A DNA stretch of 64,000 nt, from contig JAUZOA010000019.1 of assembly GCA_030706685.1 (NCBI GenBank), positions 1 to 64,000 on the forward strand, in the 5' to 3' direction. Made by a program: the position numbers and the translations under genes. This DNA is from Bacteroidota bacterium (GTDB lineage Bacteria; Bacteroidota; Bacteroidia; Chitinophagales; Chitinophagaceae). Position 1 is the first letter of the stretch; every line of letters begins with the position of its first letter. Below the pieces are notes generated by a model. It searched no databases and was not told where the DNA came from. It saw only the letters and a program-made list of their open reading frames with translations. Below, piece by piece: positions 54,425 through 63,529 of the stretch.

Positions 54425-54485
54425 GATTACCCGGATTAACACAGATATGAATAAGTCTCAAAAAAAACTGTCGATCCGGGTAATC
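54425..54485. repeat. 12-bp perfect inverted repeat downstream of ssb
   Basis: GATTACCCGGAT (54425-54436) pairs perfectly with ATCCGGGTAATC (54474-54485) around a 37-nt loop. The words CAGATTACCCGGATTAACACAG and TAATCCATCGCGTTTAATCTGG resemble a dispersed repeat seen in many genomes. No T run, so it is a poor terminator. The rest of the 54486-54735 gap shows nothing. Confidence 0.55.
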
Positions 54486-54735
54486 CATCGCGTTTAATCT
54501 GGTTAAAGTGAAGAAATTTGACCTTAAGACAGAAACATAAATTCTGTGCAGCCCTGGCTGTTTGAATATATCACGTACTGAAATCGAATTAACCGGCAAT
54601 GGATAGCTGATGAAGATATGGGACAAAAACTTAATTATATGAAAGTTTCCTGATCTAATGTCGGACTGATTATTAATTTCGGAAAGAAATCGCCGGAAAA
54701 TAAACAATATGTGTTTTAAATCATTTGTATAATCT

Positions 54736-57267
54736 GTGGCTACTATAATTCCCGATACCAGCAATACCTTATTCCGGTTAGCAGTGGAATTGGTTAATCA
54801 GAGTTCCCGGAATATCTTTCTTACCGGCAAAGCAGGTACTGGTAAAACAACCTTTTTGAAATATATCCGCGAAAACTGTCCCAAGCAATTGGCAGTTGTT
54901 GCTCCCACCGGGGTAGCTGCTATCAACGCGGGCGGAGTTACTATACATTCATTCTTCCAATTACCCCTTTCCCCTTTCATCCCGGAAGCCAGGAGGTTTG
55001 CAAAAAATAATGAAGGACTTGTCAACCCGCACGGGCTTACCAGCCGTTTGCGCATTACTAAAGAAAAAAGGAAAGTACTGCAGCAGCTCGAACTGCTGAT
55101 CATTGATGAAATAAGCATGGTTCGCTGCGATATACCGGATGCCATTGATACTGTTTTGCGATACATTCGCAAGCGGCCCCATGAAAAATTTGGAGGAGTC
55201 CAGGTATTGTTCATTGGCGACATGTTCCAGTTGCCACCGGTAATAAAAGACCCTGAGTGGAAAGAGCTTTCGGAATTTTATGACAGCCCTTATTTCTTTA
55301 GCAGCCGGGTGATCCGGGAAGAATTGCCTGTCAATATCGAATTCAATAAGATCTACCGGCAAAGCGAAGAACGGTTTATCGGTGTGTTAAACCAGGTTCG
55401 CAACAACGAGCTGGATGAAGAAGGCATGAAGATCCTGGAAAGCAGGTATCAGCCAGCTTTCCGGCGCAGCGAAGGAGATGGATATATTTGCTTAACCACA
55501 CATAACGAAACAGCAAGAAATACTAATGCCGGGGAATTGGCTAAACTAAACAACCCGGTTTTTAACTATAAGGCGGAGATAAAAGGTGATTTCCCCGGGA
55601 ACTCGTACCCCGCAGATGAAATATTGCAACTGAAAACCGGGGCCCAGGTAATGTTCATTAAAAATGACGCCGATAAAAGCCGGCGATATTTTAATGGTAA
55701 AATAGGTGTGATAACTCAACTGGGAGACGATAAAATAATGGTTCAATGTAAAGACGACCCCGGTGAAATAGAAGTAAGTAAAGAAAAATGGGAAAATATC
55801 CGCTATACGTTGAATAAGACCTCGCAACAGATGGAAGAAGAAGTGCTGGGATCTTTTATTCAATATCCTTTAAGGCTCGCTTGGGCTATCACCATTCATA
55901 AAAGTCAGGGACTGACATTTGAAAAGGCGATTATTGACGCAGGTGAAGCATTTGCACCCGGGCAGGTATATGTAGCGCTCAGTCGCTGTACCAGTCTTGA
56001 AGGAATGATTTTGCAAAGTAAAATAAGACCCAATAGTTTTTTTAGCGATAAACGGATCGTACAATTTTCAAAAAGTTGCTCATCTCCTGATCTGTTGCAA
56101 CAGGAACTGGATTCGGCCAGGAAGCATTACCAGGAAAAAATAGTACTTGAGACATTTGATTTCAGAACTGCCCTCAGCAGTAGCAGAGAACTGCAGAACT
56201 ATGTAGCTGATAACGCAGCATCTTTTAATAATGAAACGGCTTCATGGGTAGATGAACTTTTGGACAATGTCAATAAACTCCAGGATACGGCAGGCAAATT
56301 TCATGGTTGGTTACAGGTACAATTCAAACTGCCTGGTTCGGTGGAAGAGAATACTACCCTGCTGGAGCGAACTACCAGGGCTGCGGAACACTTCGTTAAA
56401 GAACTTTCCGGGCAGATAGATTTTTTGCGACAGTCTCCTGCCATTACCGATAGCTGGCTTCATGCAAAAGAATATAATGAGAGTCTGAATGAGATATTTG
56501 CTGAATTATCAGCAAAAAAATTCCTGATTCAGGGATTCGACGGAAACTTTGATCCCGGGGCATGGCATAAAAGGAAGAAGAGTTTTGTTTTGCCTCCGTT
56601 TGCCACCAACGCTTATGCAGGGGCCGTGGTCTCACCGCAAAGGACGGAAAGCCCTCATCCCCGGTTACACCAGCAACTAAGAAAACTGAGAGACGCTATC
56701 TGTTTAAAAAAAGATGTGCCCATATATATTATAGCCGGCAGCAAGACGATTGATGAAATGGCCCGGTACCTGCCACAAACACTGGGCGAACTTAGAAAGA
56801 TAAGCGGCTTTGGTGATGCCAAGATTGAACAGTATGGCCAGCAGTTCCTGGAGGTGATCCTTGAATATTGTAAAGAAAATGGTCTTTCTTCCCTTGTACA
56901 GGAAAAACTGCTCAAAAGAGAAAGAAAGCAAAGCAACGGGGAAAAGAAGGCAAAGATTGATACGAAGGCAGAATCATTCCGGTTTTATAAACAAGGGATG
57001 TCAGTAACCGAAATAGCCAAAGCAAGAAACCTCGCCATTCAGACTATTGAGGGACATCTTGCCCATTATGTTTCTATAGGAGAGATTAAAATTGAAGAAC
57101 TGGTAAGCCCCGGGAAAATAGTACTGATACAGCCGGCGATCAAAAATTTTCAAGGTGGGCCTGTTACTCTCATAAAAGAAAAGCTTGGCAACGATATCAG
57201 TTACGGAGAAATAAGGCTTGTACTCGCCTCGCAAGAGTTCCAAAGAAGCCTCGCTGCAGGAGAGTAA
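54736..57267 (+). CDS. Pif1-like helicase with HRDC and helix-turn-helix domains
   Basis: The GTG at 54736 is the only start that keeps the conserved N-terminus (843 residues). It is a superfamily 1B helicase related to Pif1/RecD: Walker A GKAGTGKTT (31-39), APTGVAAINAGGVTIHSFFQLP, Walker B LLIIDEISMV, GDMFQLPPV, and the C-terminal motif WAITIHKSQGLTFEKAIID...YVALSRCTSL. After a linker come an HRDC-like domain (RKLRDAICLKKDVPIYIIAGSKTIDEMARYLP..., about 645-725) and a HTH (KQGMSVTEIAKARNLAIQTIEGHL). It probably unwinds 5'-3' at structured DNA. Confidence 0.92.
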   Translation: MATIIPDTSNTLFRLAVELVNQSSRNIFLTGKAGTGKTTFLKYIRENCPKQLAVVAPTGVAAINAGGVTIHSFFQLPLSPFIPEARRFAKNNEGLVNPHGLTSRLRITKEKRKVLQQLELLIIDEISMVRCDIPDAIDTVLRYIRKRPHEKFGGVQVLFIGDMFQLPPVIKDPEWKELSEFYDSPYFFSSRVIREELPVNIEFNKIYRQSEERFIGVLNQVRNNELDEEGMKILESRYQPAFRRSEGDGYICLTTHNETARNTNAGELAKLNNPVFNYKAEIKGDFPGNSYPADEILQLKTGAQVMFIKNDADKSRRYFNGKIGVITQLGDDKIMVQCKDDPGEIEVSKEKWENIRYTLNKTSQQMEEEVLGSFIQYPLRLAWAITIHKSQGLTFEKAIIDAGEAFAPGQVYVALSRCTSLEGMILQSKIRPNSFFSDKRIVQFSKSCSSPDLLQQELDSARKHYQEKIVLETFDFRTALSSSRELQNYVADNAASFNNETASWVDELLDNVNKLQDTAGKFHGWLQVQFKLPGSVEENTTLLERTTRAAEHFVKELSGQIDFLRQSPAITDSWLHAKEYNESLNEIFAELSAKKFLIQGFDGNFDPGAWHKRKKSFVLPPFATNAYAGAVVSPQRTESPHPRLHQQLRKLRDAICLKKDVPIYIIAGSKTIDEMARYLPQTLGELRKISGFGDAKIEQYGQQFLEVILEYCKENGLSSLVQEKLLKRERKQSNGEKKAKIDTKAESFRFYKQGMSVTEIAKARNLAIQTIEGHLAHYVSIGEIKIEELVSPGKIVLIQPAIKNFQGGPVTLIKEKLGNDISYGEIRLVLASQEFQRSLAAGE

Positions 57268-57874
57268 GAGCTGTCTTCATTAATACTGTAATCTCTTTCT
57301 GAGATATCCACTGTACAGGTAACAAATTATTAGCCGTCTCTCTGCCATTGCTGTCTTATTCTATTAAAAACCGGCGCTGTCATAACAGTTTTGAAACTGG
57401 TATAAGAAGATAGTAATAAGCGAAGCTTCAAGGCATGACCTGACCCGCATCGGGCTTTTATTATCCGGGACAAATAATCCGGCGAGACTCCGGTAGCCGG
57501 CATTGATGATCAGCTAAGCATAGTAATAATTGTTCAGGTTAGCCACCGGGCACCTGGTCATGTATTCCGGCAAAGGCTTAGTGGCGGCTGCTTTCAAGGC
57601 CATTCTTATTATAGGATAGTGCTTTAGTGGAGAAGCCATATTCCTGTATAGAAAGTAAGAGAAGTAATAAAAACTCAATAACATAATGATTTCCGAATAG
57701 AACTTTTAGGCGAACAGGTATTAGCACCGGAGGGGCTAACCAACCGGCCAATGGCTGTAAAAAAATGAATGAATAGTGCATTGAATCTATAAATTCGGGT
57801 ATGCTTTTATCATAATCGATCAATAATGTTATTAAGCTAATAACATAAATTATTAACATTTATGCCAATAAGAT
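57268..57874. other. Gap between helicase and SET genes, no gene found
   Basis: About 600 bp without a convincing gene. A minus-strand frame of 93 codons (57578-57859) is hydrophobic and has no family match or promoter, and is left out. Stop-rich, A/T-rich DNA continues to the promoter at 57875. Confidence 0.5.
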
Positions 57875-57905
57875 TTGTCAGATTAAAGTTTATATATATC
57901 TTTTC
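57875..57905 (+). promoter_or_regulatory. Likely promoter of the SET/ATP-grasp unit
   Basis: TTTG (57875-57878) and TATCTTTT (57898-57905; consensus TAnnTTTG with one mismatch) are 19 nt apart, 14 nt before the first ATG. The leader is A/T-rich with no Shine-Dalgarno. Confidence 0.45.
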
Positions 57906-57919
57906 ATAACGAATCAATC

Positions 57920-58429
57920 ATGATAACACTTACTAACCCCCAATATCGCATCATAAGCGATCATCATTTTGCCGTAGTCAGGCAAAATATAGTCAACAAC
58001 CAGAAAGCATTTTTTGCGCAACGTCCTTATCAGCCGGGAGATGTTATTACTAATTTTTCTGCCGGACAGGTTCTGTCAGAGCCAACCTACCTGACGGTCC
58101 AGGTGGATACTGATAAGCACATTATGCTGCAACCAGAACACCTGCAGTATATCAATCACAGTTGCGACCCCAATGTTTTCTTTGATACCTACACGATGCA
58201 GGTCATTGCACTTCGTCCTATTGAAGAAGGGGATGAAATGACATTCTTTTATCCTTCTACCGAATGGGACATGGCGCAGCCATTCACCTGTTATTGCGGA
58301 AGTCATAAGTGCCTTGGCGAAATAAAAGGAGCTGCACATATCAACGGGGAAGTTTTAAGTAATTACCGGCTGACCCGTTTTATTCAACAACAATTGCATG
58401 ATCGTTCAAACAAGGAAAAAAGGGCATAA
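57920..58429 (+). CDS. Stand-alone SET-domain protein
   Basis: The 169-residue protein is a minimal SET methyltransferase: the pseudo-knot motif NHSCDPN (79-85), the segment EEGDEMTFFYPSTEW in place of GEELT.DY, and a post-SET zinc site with Cys124, Cys126 and Cys131 (CYCGSHKC.G.I). The N-terminal SAM-binding G-x-G is not evident (NNQKAFFAQRPYQPGDVI), so activity may be weak or need a partner. It would methylate lysine on a protein; the target is unknown. It overlaps the next gene by 32 nt and starts a three-gene unit. Confidence 0.88.
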   Translation: MITLTNPQYRIISDHHFAVVRQNIVNNQKAFFAQRPYQPGDVITNFSAGQVLSEPTYLTVQVDTDKHIMLQPEHLQYINHSCDPNVFFDTYTMQVIALRPIEEGDEMTFFYPSTEWDMAQPFTCYCGSHKCLGEIKGAAHINGEVLSNYRLTRFIQQQLHDRSNKEKRA

Positions 58430-59543
58430 GAAAAAAAGTTCTTCCCGTGTATCGGTCGATCCCATCCGGAAATTAAAGATCTGGGTATTATACCCCTATC
58501 TTGAAACGGCCGACCCTAATCTTCAGCATTATTACGATTTTAAGCAAAGCCTGCAGGAGTATACAAAAGTTTTCAAAGAACTGGATGCAGATTGGATTTG
58601 GCAGCCGGTCACGATGGAAAACTATAAAGAAACGATCGGATCAATAAAAAGACGTTCAGGCAGGAAGGTTCCCGTAGTACTTAATCTTTGCGATGGCGAT
58701 GAAATAAACGGTACACCCGGAGTCTCCATTATTCATGAGCTGGAAAAGCATCAACTTATCTATACAGGGTCGGATGCCCATTACTATAATATAACTACAT
58801 CTAAAATCCCGATGAAACGGGCTTTTGATAAAGCCGGTGTTTCAAATGCCAAATGGGAAATTATAGATGGAAGCGAAGATTCTGTAAAGGGGTTGTGTAA
58901 AAAAATCGGCGCTCCATTAATCATCAAGCCGGCTGTTTCAGGCGGAAGTATGGGGGTATCAGTAAAAAATGTTGTCTATACAGATAAGGAACTACTCCAA
59001 AGGATCAGGGAAATAAAAGAAGGTTACCGCGGATGGAATTTACTGGCCGATGGATTATTTGTCGAACAATTCATTACCGGGCCTGAATTTACCTCACTCA
59101 TCGTAGGGTCATCCACCGAACCGGGCAAGTGTATTGTCTATCCCCCCGTTGAGAGGATATTTCATGAATCATTGCCCGCCGAAGAGAAATTTTTATCATT
59201 TGACCGGCTATGGGAGATCTATGAGAATGAAAACCCAATGCCCGGGAATGAAAGCTTTTACAATTATCATCGTCCTGATGCTTCCTTAATGAGTGCGTTG
59301 GAAAAAATCAGTCTTGATGCCTACGTTGCAGTTGGCGGCACCGGCTATGGGAGACTGGATATAAGAATGGAAGCAAATACAGGAAAACTGTATATGCTTG
59401 AAGTAAATGCCCAATGCGGTCTCAGCGAAGATGAAGATTATACCTCGATCGGGGCTATTTTAAGATATGCCGATAAATCCTTCACCCAATTGATCAGGGA
59501 GATTGTTTTCGATGCCTTTGCCAGAAGAAATTTAATCATCTAA
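58398..59543 (+). CDS. D-Ala-D-Ala-ligase-like ATP-grasp enzyme
   Basis: The 381-residue protein has an ATP-grasp fold: KIWVLYPYLE pre-ATP domain, NLCDGDEINGTPGVSIIHELE, ATP lysine and loop IIKPAVSGGSMGVSVK (174-190), FVEQFITGPEFTSLIVG, and metal ligands GYGRLDIRM and MLEVNAQC (Glu335, Asn337). Such enzymes join a carboxyl group to an amine via an acyl-phosphate. Cys340 replaces the Pro of the Ddl motif N-x-x-P-G. The first 20 residues are Lys/Arg/Ser-rich. It overlaps the SET gene by 32 nt and is 11 nt before the fusion gene. Substrates unknown. Confidence 0.9.
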   Translation: MIVQTRKKGHKKKSSSRVSVDPIRKLKIWVLYPYLETADPNLQHYYDFKQSLQEYTKVFKELDADWIWQPVTMENYKETIGSIKRRSGRKVPVVLNLCDGDEINGTPGVSIIHELEKHQLIYTGSDAHYYNITTSKIPMKRAFDKAGVSNAKWEIIDGSEDSVKGLCKKIGAPLIIKPAVSGGSMGVSVKNVVYTDKELLQRIREIKEGYRGWNLLADGLFVEQFITGPEFTSLIVGSSTEPGKCIVYPPVERIFHESLPAEEKFLSFDRLWEIYENENPMPGNESFYNYHRPDASLMSALEKISLDAYVAVGGTGYGRLDIRMEANTGKLYMLEVNAQCGLSEDEDYTSIGAILRYADKSFTQLIREIVFDAFARRNLII

Positions 59544-59554
59544 TTTTTATTGAC

Positions 59555-60994
59555 ATGAAGGTCTGTGTATTGCAAGCCGACTATTCCACTACGGGAGTTG
59601 ATTATAAAAACTATGATCCGGCCCGTAATCTTTCTGCCCTCCTTCCCGGCGCAGAAGTGGATCATGTTTTTTTGAATAAACTGACGACCTACCGGCAATT
59701 GAAGGAGCTAAAAAAGAAGAATTATGACATTTTCGTTAACCTCTGCGAAGGTTACCTGGAATGGGAAGTTCCCTCGATAGATGTAATTCATTGTTTTGAA
59801 CTGCTTGACCTGCCCCATACCGGTCCTACAGCCAAGCTATACGATCCGCCCAAGGAATTAATGAAATATGTGGCCCACTGTGAAGGTGTAAAAACACCTG
59901 CCTATTTTATTATAGATCAGCCAAAGGATATCGAAAAAGTGGAGCAATTCCTGTCTTACCCGATGTTTATAAAACCGGCAAAAGCAGGAGATAGTTTAGG
60001 CATTGATGAAAATTCTGTTTTGTATAATAAAGAAGATCTTCTTAAGAAAGTTGTAGAGATATATAATGAATATGGGCCTCTTCTCGTCGAAGAATATATA
60101 GATGGACGGGAGTTTACGGTACTGGTCGCGGCCAATGAAAACGGGAAGTCCTGCAAAGTATTTCAACCGGTTGAATATGTTTTTCCCGAAGGAAAATCTT
60201 TTAAAACCTATTCTTTAAAGACTTCTGAATTGCACCCGGATTGCAATTTTCCTTGCTCAGACCCTGTGCTGGATAAGAAATTAAGAAAGGCGGCTGAAAA
60301 AATATTTAACGGATTCAATGGCGTCGGGTATGCCCGGCTTGATTTCAGGGTGAATGATAAGAATGAGATATTTTTCCTCGAGATAAATTTTACCTGTTCT
60401 GTTTTTTATACAGATGGCTATGAAGGATCGGCTGACTTTGTTTTGAAATTCGATAGTGCAGGACAAAAGGGTTTCCTGGATCAAATCATTGCCGAAGGAA
60501 TTGCCAGGCATCGCAGAAAAAAGAAGCCTTATGTCATGAAAGGCAATTCCATATCAGGATTTGGTATATATGCTTCGCGACCGATCAGGAAAGGCGATAT
60601 TATTTTTAGCGGTGAAGGAAAAGCGCAACGGATCATTACCAAAAGATTCGTTGAGAAGAATTGGAATGAAGAGCAAAAGCTGAATTTCCGCCGGTATGCT
60701 TATGCGATCAGCGAAGAAATATTTGTTCTTTGGGATGATGACCCGTCTGAATGGGCGCCGCAGAATCATAGCTGTGATGCAAATACCGGGTTGGATGGGC
60801 TAAATGTTATTGCTTTAAGAAGCATCAGGAAGAATGAGGAACTAACACTCGATTATTCACAGTTCCTCGATGAAAATATGGAATCCTTTGATTGTAAATG
60901 CGGATCTCTCAATTGCAGGGGCTTGATCAAAGGAGTTATGGGCAACTCGGTTAACCAGCGCGAACAAAAAGTATATGTTGTTAACGGGAAATAG
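59555..60994 (+). CDS. ATP-grasp ligase fused to a C-terminal SET domain
   Basis: The 479-residue fusion has an ATP-grasp ligase at 1-320: NLCEGYLEWEVPSIDVI, FIKPAKAGDSLGID (138-151), LVEEYIDGREFTVLVA, GYARLDFRV, and FLEINFTC (Glu276, Asn278, Cys281). A complete SET domain follows at 327-460: SGFGIYASRPIRKGDII with G-x-G, NHSCDAN (404-410), NEELTLDYSQ with the catalytic Tyr434, and post-SET Cys447, Cys449 and Cys454. Putting a peptide-type ligase and a lysine methyltransferase in one chain suggests sequential modification of one substrate. It ends the three-gene unit. Confidence 0.9.
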   Translation: MKVCVLQADYSTTGVDYKNYDPARNLSALLPGAEVDHVFLNKLTTYRQLKELKKKNYDIFVNLCEGYLEWEVPSIDVIHCFELLDLPHTGPTAKLYDPPKELMKYVAHCEGVKTPAYFIIDQPKDIEKVEQFLSYPMFIKPAKAGDSLGIDENSVLYNKEDLLKKVVEIYNEYGPLLVEEYIDGREFTVLVAANENGKSCKVFQPVEYVFPEGKSFKTYSLKTSELHPDCNFPCSDPVLDKKLRKAAEKIFNGFNGVGYARLDFRVNDKNEIFFLEINFTCSVFYTDGYEGSADFVLKFDSAGQKGFLDQIIAEGIARHRRKKKPYVMKGNSISGFGIYASRPIRKGDIIFSGEGKAQRIITKRFVEKNWNEEQKLNFRRYAYAISEEIFVLWDDDPSEWAPQNHSCDANTGLDGLNVIALRSIRKNEELTLDYSQFLDENMESFDCKCGSLNCRGLIKGVMGNSVNQREQKVYVVNGK

Positions 60995-61000
60995 CTCTTA

Positions 61001-62863
61001 TTACCTGCCGATATAAACCATTAAAATTTGTACATCACTGGGGTTAATCCCGGAAATGCGACTGGCCTGGCCAAGAGTCTGGGGTTTTATACGGGTCAAC
61101 TTTTCTCTCGCTTCATTACCCAGCGACAGAATTTTTTTATAATCGAATGATTCGGGGATTTGAAGGCCATCCAACTGGCTCATCCTGGTAGCCAGATCTT
61201 TTTCTTTTTCAATATAAACTTCATATTTAACCTGGATCGAAGCCTGCGCGATAATTTCCGCAGGAAATTCTTTTAATGCGTCATGAAGCCGGGGGAGCGA
61301 GTTGATGAGGTCGCTTAATTCAATATCGGGCCGGAGTAAGAGTTTGGCAATTTTTTGTCTTTCAGTAAGAGTTGATGAGGTGATTTTTTCCAAAAAGGGA
61401 TTTATTTCATCCGGCTCTGCGGAAATTTCATTTAAAATGGATTTAATTTTTTCAACTCCATTTTTCTTTTTAATCACATCATCCATTCTTTCTTGTGAAG
61501 CAAGACCCAGACGATAACTCAATTCAGTAAGACGAAGATCTGCATTGTCTTGTCTCAGCAGGGTTCTGAATTCCGCTCTTGATGTAAACATCCTGTAAGG
61601 TTCTTCTGTTCCTTTGCTGATAAGATCATCAATTAAGACCCCGATATAGGCTTCATTTCTTTTTAAAATAACGGGTTCCAGGTTCCGGGATCTCTGATGA
61701 GCATTTATTCCGGCAATTAATCCCTGGCAAGCGGCCTCTTCATACCCGGTAGTTCCATTGATCTGGCCCGCGAAAAAAAGATTTTCAATAAGTTTTGTTT
61801 CCAGCGTATACTTTAGTTGTGTCGGTGGAAAATAATCATATTCAATAGCATATCCGGGCCTGAACATCTTGGCATTTTCAAAGCCAACAATATTACGAAT
61901 AGCTTCGTATTGTACTTCTTCCGGTAACGAGGTAGAAAACCCATTTATATAGACCTCGACTGTATTCCAACCCTCCGGCTCTACAAATAGCTGGTGTCTT
62001 TCTCTTTCTGCAAAACGGTTGATTTTATCTTCAATACTTGGACAATATCTGGGTCCTATTCCATCAATTTTTCCTGTGAACATAGGACTCTTATCGAAAC
62101 CGGTTTTTAGGATGTCATGAACTTTCTGGCTTGTATAAGTTATCCAGCAGCTTTTTTGCTCCCGGGGTTTGGGCGTATTAGTAAAAGAGAAGCCTGTTAT
62201 TTCCTGATCGCCCGGCTGTTCTTCCATTCTGCTATAATCCAGGCTGCGACCATCAATTCTTGGAGGAGTTCCGGTCTTTAGCCTGTTACTTTCAAACCCG
62301 ACTGAGACGAGTTGCTCTGTTATTCCTGTAGCTGCTTTTTCAGCTACCCTTCCGCCTCCGAAACTTTTTTCGCCAATATGGATAATGCCATTAAGAAATG
62401 TTCCATTCGTTAAGACAACAGCTTTAGCTTTTATCTTATGGCCTAAACCTGTGATTACTCCGGATACAATTCCATCTTCAATGAGTAATCCTTTGACCAT
62501 ATCCTGGTAAAAATCAACATTCGGAGTTTGTTCCAGCATTTCCCGCCATTTGGAAGCAAACAGCATCCGGTCATTTTGAGCTCTTGGGCTCCACATGGCA
62601 GGGCCCTTTGAACGGTTTAGCATTCGGAACTGTATCATGGAAAGATCAGTGACAATACCAGAATAACCGCCCATTGCATCAATTTCTCTCACAATTTGTC
62701 CTTTAGCGATACCTCCCATGGCGGGATTACAACTCATCTGAGCAATTGTCTGCATGTTCATGGTAATAAGCAAAACCTTTGATCCAAGGTTAGCGGCCGC
62801 GGCAGCTGCTTCGCAGCCGGCATGGCCGGCTCCAACAACTATTATATCGTAGGAAGTGAACAT
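61001..62863 (-). CDS. mnmG: tRNA uridine-34 carboxymethylaminomethyl enzyme MnmG
   Basis: The ATG at 62863 (620 residues) begins MFTSYDIIVVGAGHAGCEAA with the FAD-binding GAGHAG; a TTG four codons earlier is possible. With MnmE it installs the cmnm5 group on U34 of tRNAs. Motifs: MGGIAKGQIVREIDAMGG, RSKGPAMWSPRAQ, YCPSIEDKI, FAGQINGTTGYEEAACQGL, MFTSRAEFR, and the C-terminal LSLGNEAREKL...PQTLGQASRISGINPSDVQILM, typical of the full-length protein. In Bacteroidota it usually follows ybeY. Here an HNH-like gene lies between them. Confidence 0.97.
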   Translation of the reverse strand: MFTSYDIIVVGAGHAGCEAAAAAANLGSKVLLITMNMQTIAQMSCNPAMGGIAKGQIVREIDAMGGYSGIVTDLSMIQFRMLNRSKGPAMWSPRAQNDRMLFASKWREMLEQTPNVDFYQDMVKGLLIEDGIVSGVITGLGHKIKAKAVVLTNGTFLNGIIHIGEKSFGGGRVAEKAATGITEQLVSVGFESNRLKTGTPPRIDGRSLDYSRMEEQPGDQEITGFSFTNTPKPREQKSCWITYTSQKVHDILKTGFDKSPMFTGKIDGIGPRYCPSIEDKINRFAERERHQLFVEPEGWNTVEVYINGFSTSLPEEVQYEAIRNIVGFENAKMFRPGYAIEYDYFPPTQLKYTLETKLIENLFFAGQINGTTGYEEAACQGLIAGINAHQRSRNLEPVILKRNEAYIGVLIDDLISKGTEEPYRMFTSRAEFRTLLRQDNADLRLTELSYRLGLASQERMDDVIKKKNGVEKIKSILNEISAEPDEINPFLEKITSSTLTERQKIAKLLLRPDIELSDLINSLPRLHDALKEFPAEIIAQASIQVKYEVYIEKEKDLATRMSQLDGLQIPESFDYKKILSLGNEAREKLTRIKPQTLGQASRISGINPSDVQILMVYIGR

Positions 62864-62890
62864 TTGAACCTGCAAAGGTAGGAGGGATGC

Positions 62891-63508
62891 TTATTTCTCA
62901 AACTTTTTTAATAACTCTATTTCCTTCCCGATCTCAGTAATATCCCGGCCACTGTTAAGTAATTCGAATTCAAGCGCCGAATAGTTTTCAATCATAGCAA
63001 GGTATCCCCTGTTTTTTGTTATGAACGCCTGTTGGTTTTCAGAACTAACTATTTCAGCTAATTCTATTTTCTCTATTTTTTCAAGCAATTTTATATAGGG
63101 AGGATAGAGCGTTTTCTTGTATAGATCTTCAAAATAGCTTTTTGCGGCAAGTATATCCGGCCAATTTCCCCTGCCTTTATTTACTTCAAGCGTTTCTATT
63201 CGAAGGTTGGTGAAATTCCAGCATAGTTTGAGTTCAGATTCGACAGAAAAATCGAAGTAAGTGACTGGGATAATATGGCCGAATTGCCATTTTTTCCCAA
63301 AATCTTCCCAGCTTGTCCCGGGTTCAAACTGTATTTCAAACCATTTTCGCAGATTCTCGATATCAAGTGCGAAATAAGGAGCATAAAACACACAAATATT
63401 TCTATCCAAAACATAACGTCTCAGGGCAATTTGCCACTTTCTTTTCTCTCTGAATTTTAATAGAGCTGAAGTTATCTCTGTTTTAGCAGACCATCGTTTT
63501 CTTTCCAT
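62891..63508 (-). CDS. HNH-endonuclease-like protein, catalytic residue altered
   Basis: The ATG at 63508 gives 205 residues; the longer reading to 63595 translates the palindrome and is rejected. Residues from about 60 (ENLRKWFEIQFEPGTSWEDFGKKWQFGHIIPV..., then CWNFTNLRIETLEVNKGRGNW) follow the pattern of phage-type HNH nucleases, where 'W.IDHI.P...F....C.HYTNLQPL....N..KG' is usual. The Asp before His is Gly here (FGHII) and the HYTNLQP is NFTNLRI, so catalysis is doubtful. No zinc cysteines are visible. It is driven by a promoter under a palindrome and lies between ybeY and mnmG. Confidence 0.7.
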   Translation of the reverse strand: MERKRWSAKTEITSALLKFREKRKWQIALRRYVLDRNICVFYAPYFALDIENLRKWFEIQFEPGTSWEDFGKKWQFGHIIPVTYFDFSVESELKLCWNFTNLRIETLEVNKGRGNWPDILAAKSYFEDLYKKTLYPPYIKLLEKIEKIELAEIVSSENQQAFITKNRGYLAMIENYSALEFELLNSGRDITEIGKEIELLKKFEK

Positions 63509-63529
63509 CTGGCATGTTTTCACAAAGAT

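Noticed and set aside
57578-57859. Minus-strand hydrophobic frame of 93 codons
   Set aside because: No family pattern, no promoter, A/T-rich DNA; hydrophobic frames arise easily there.
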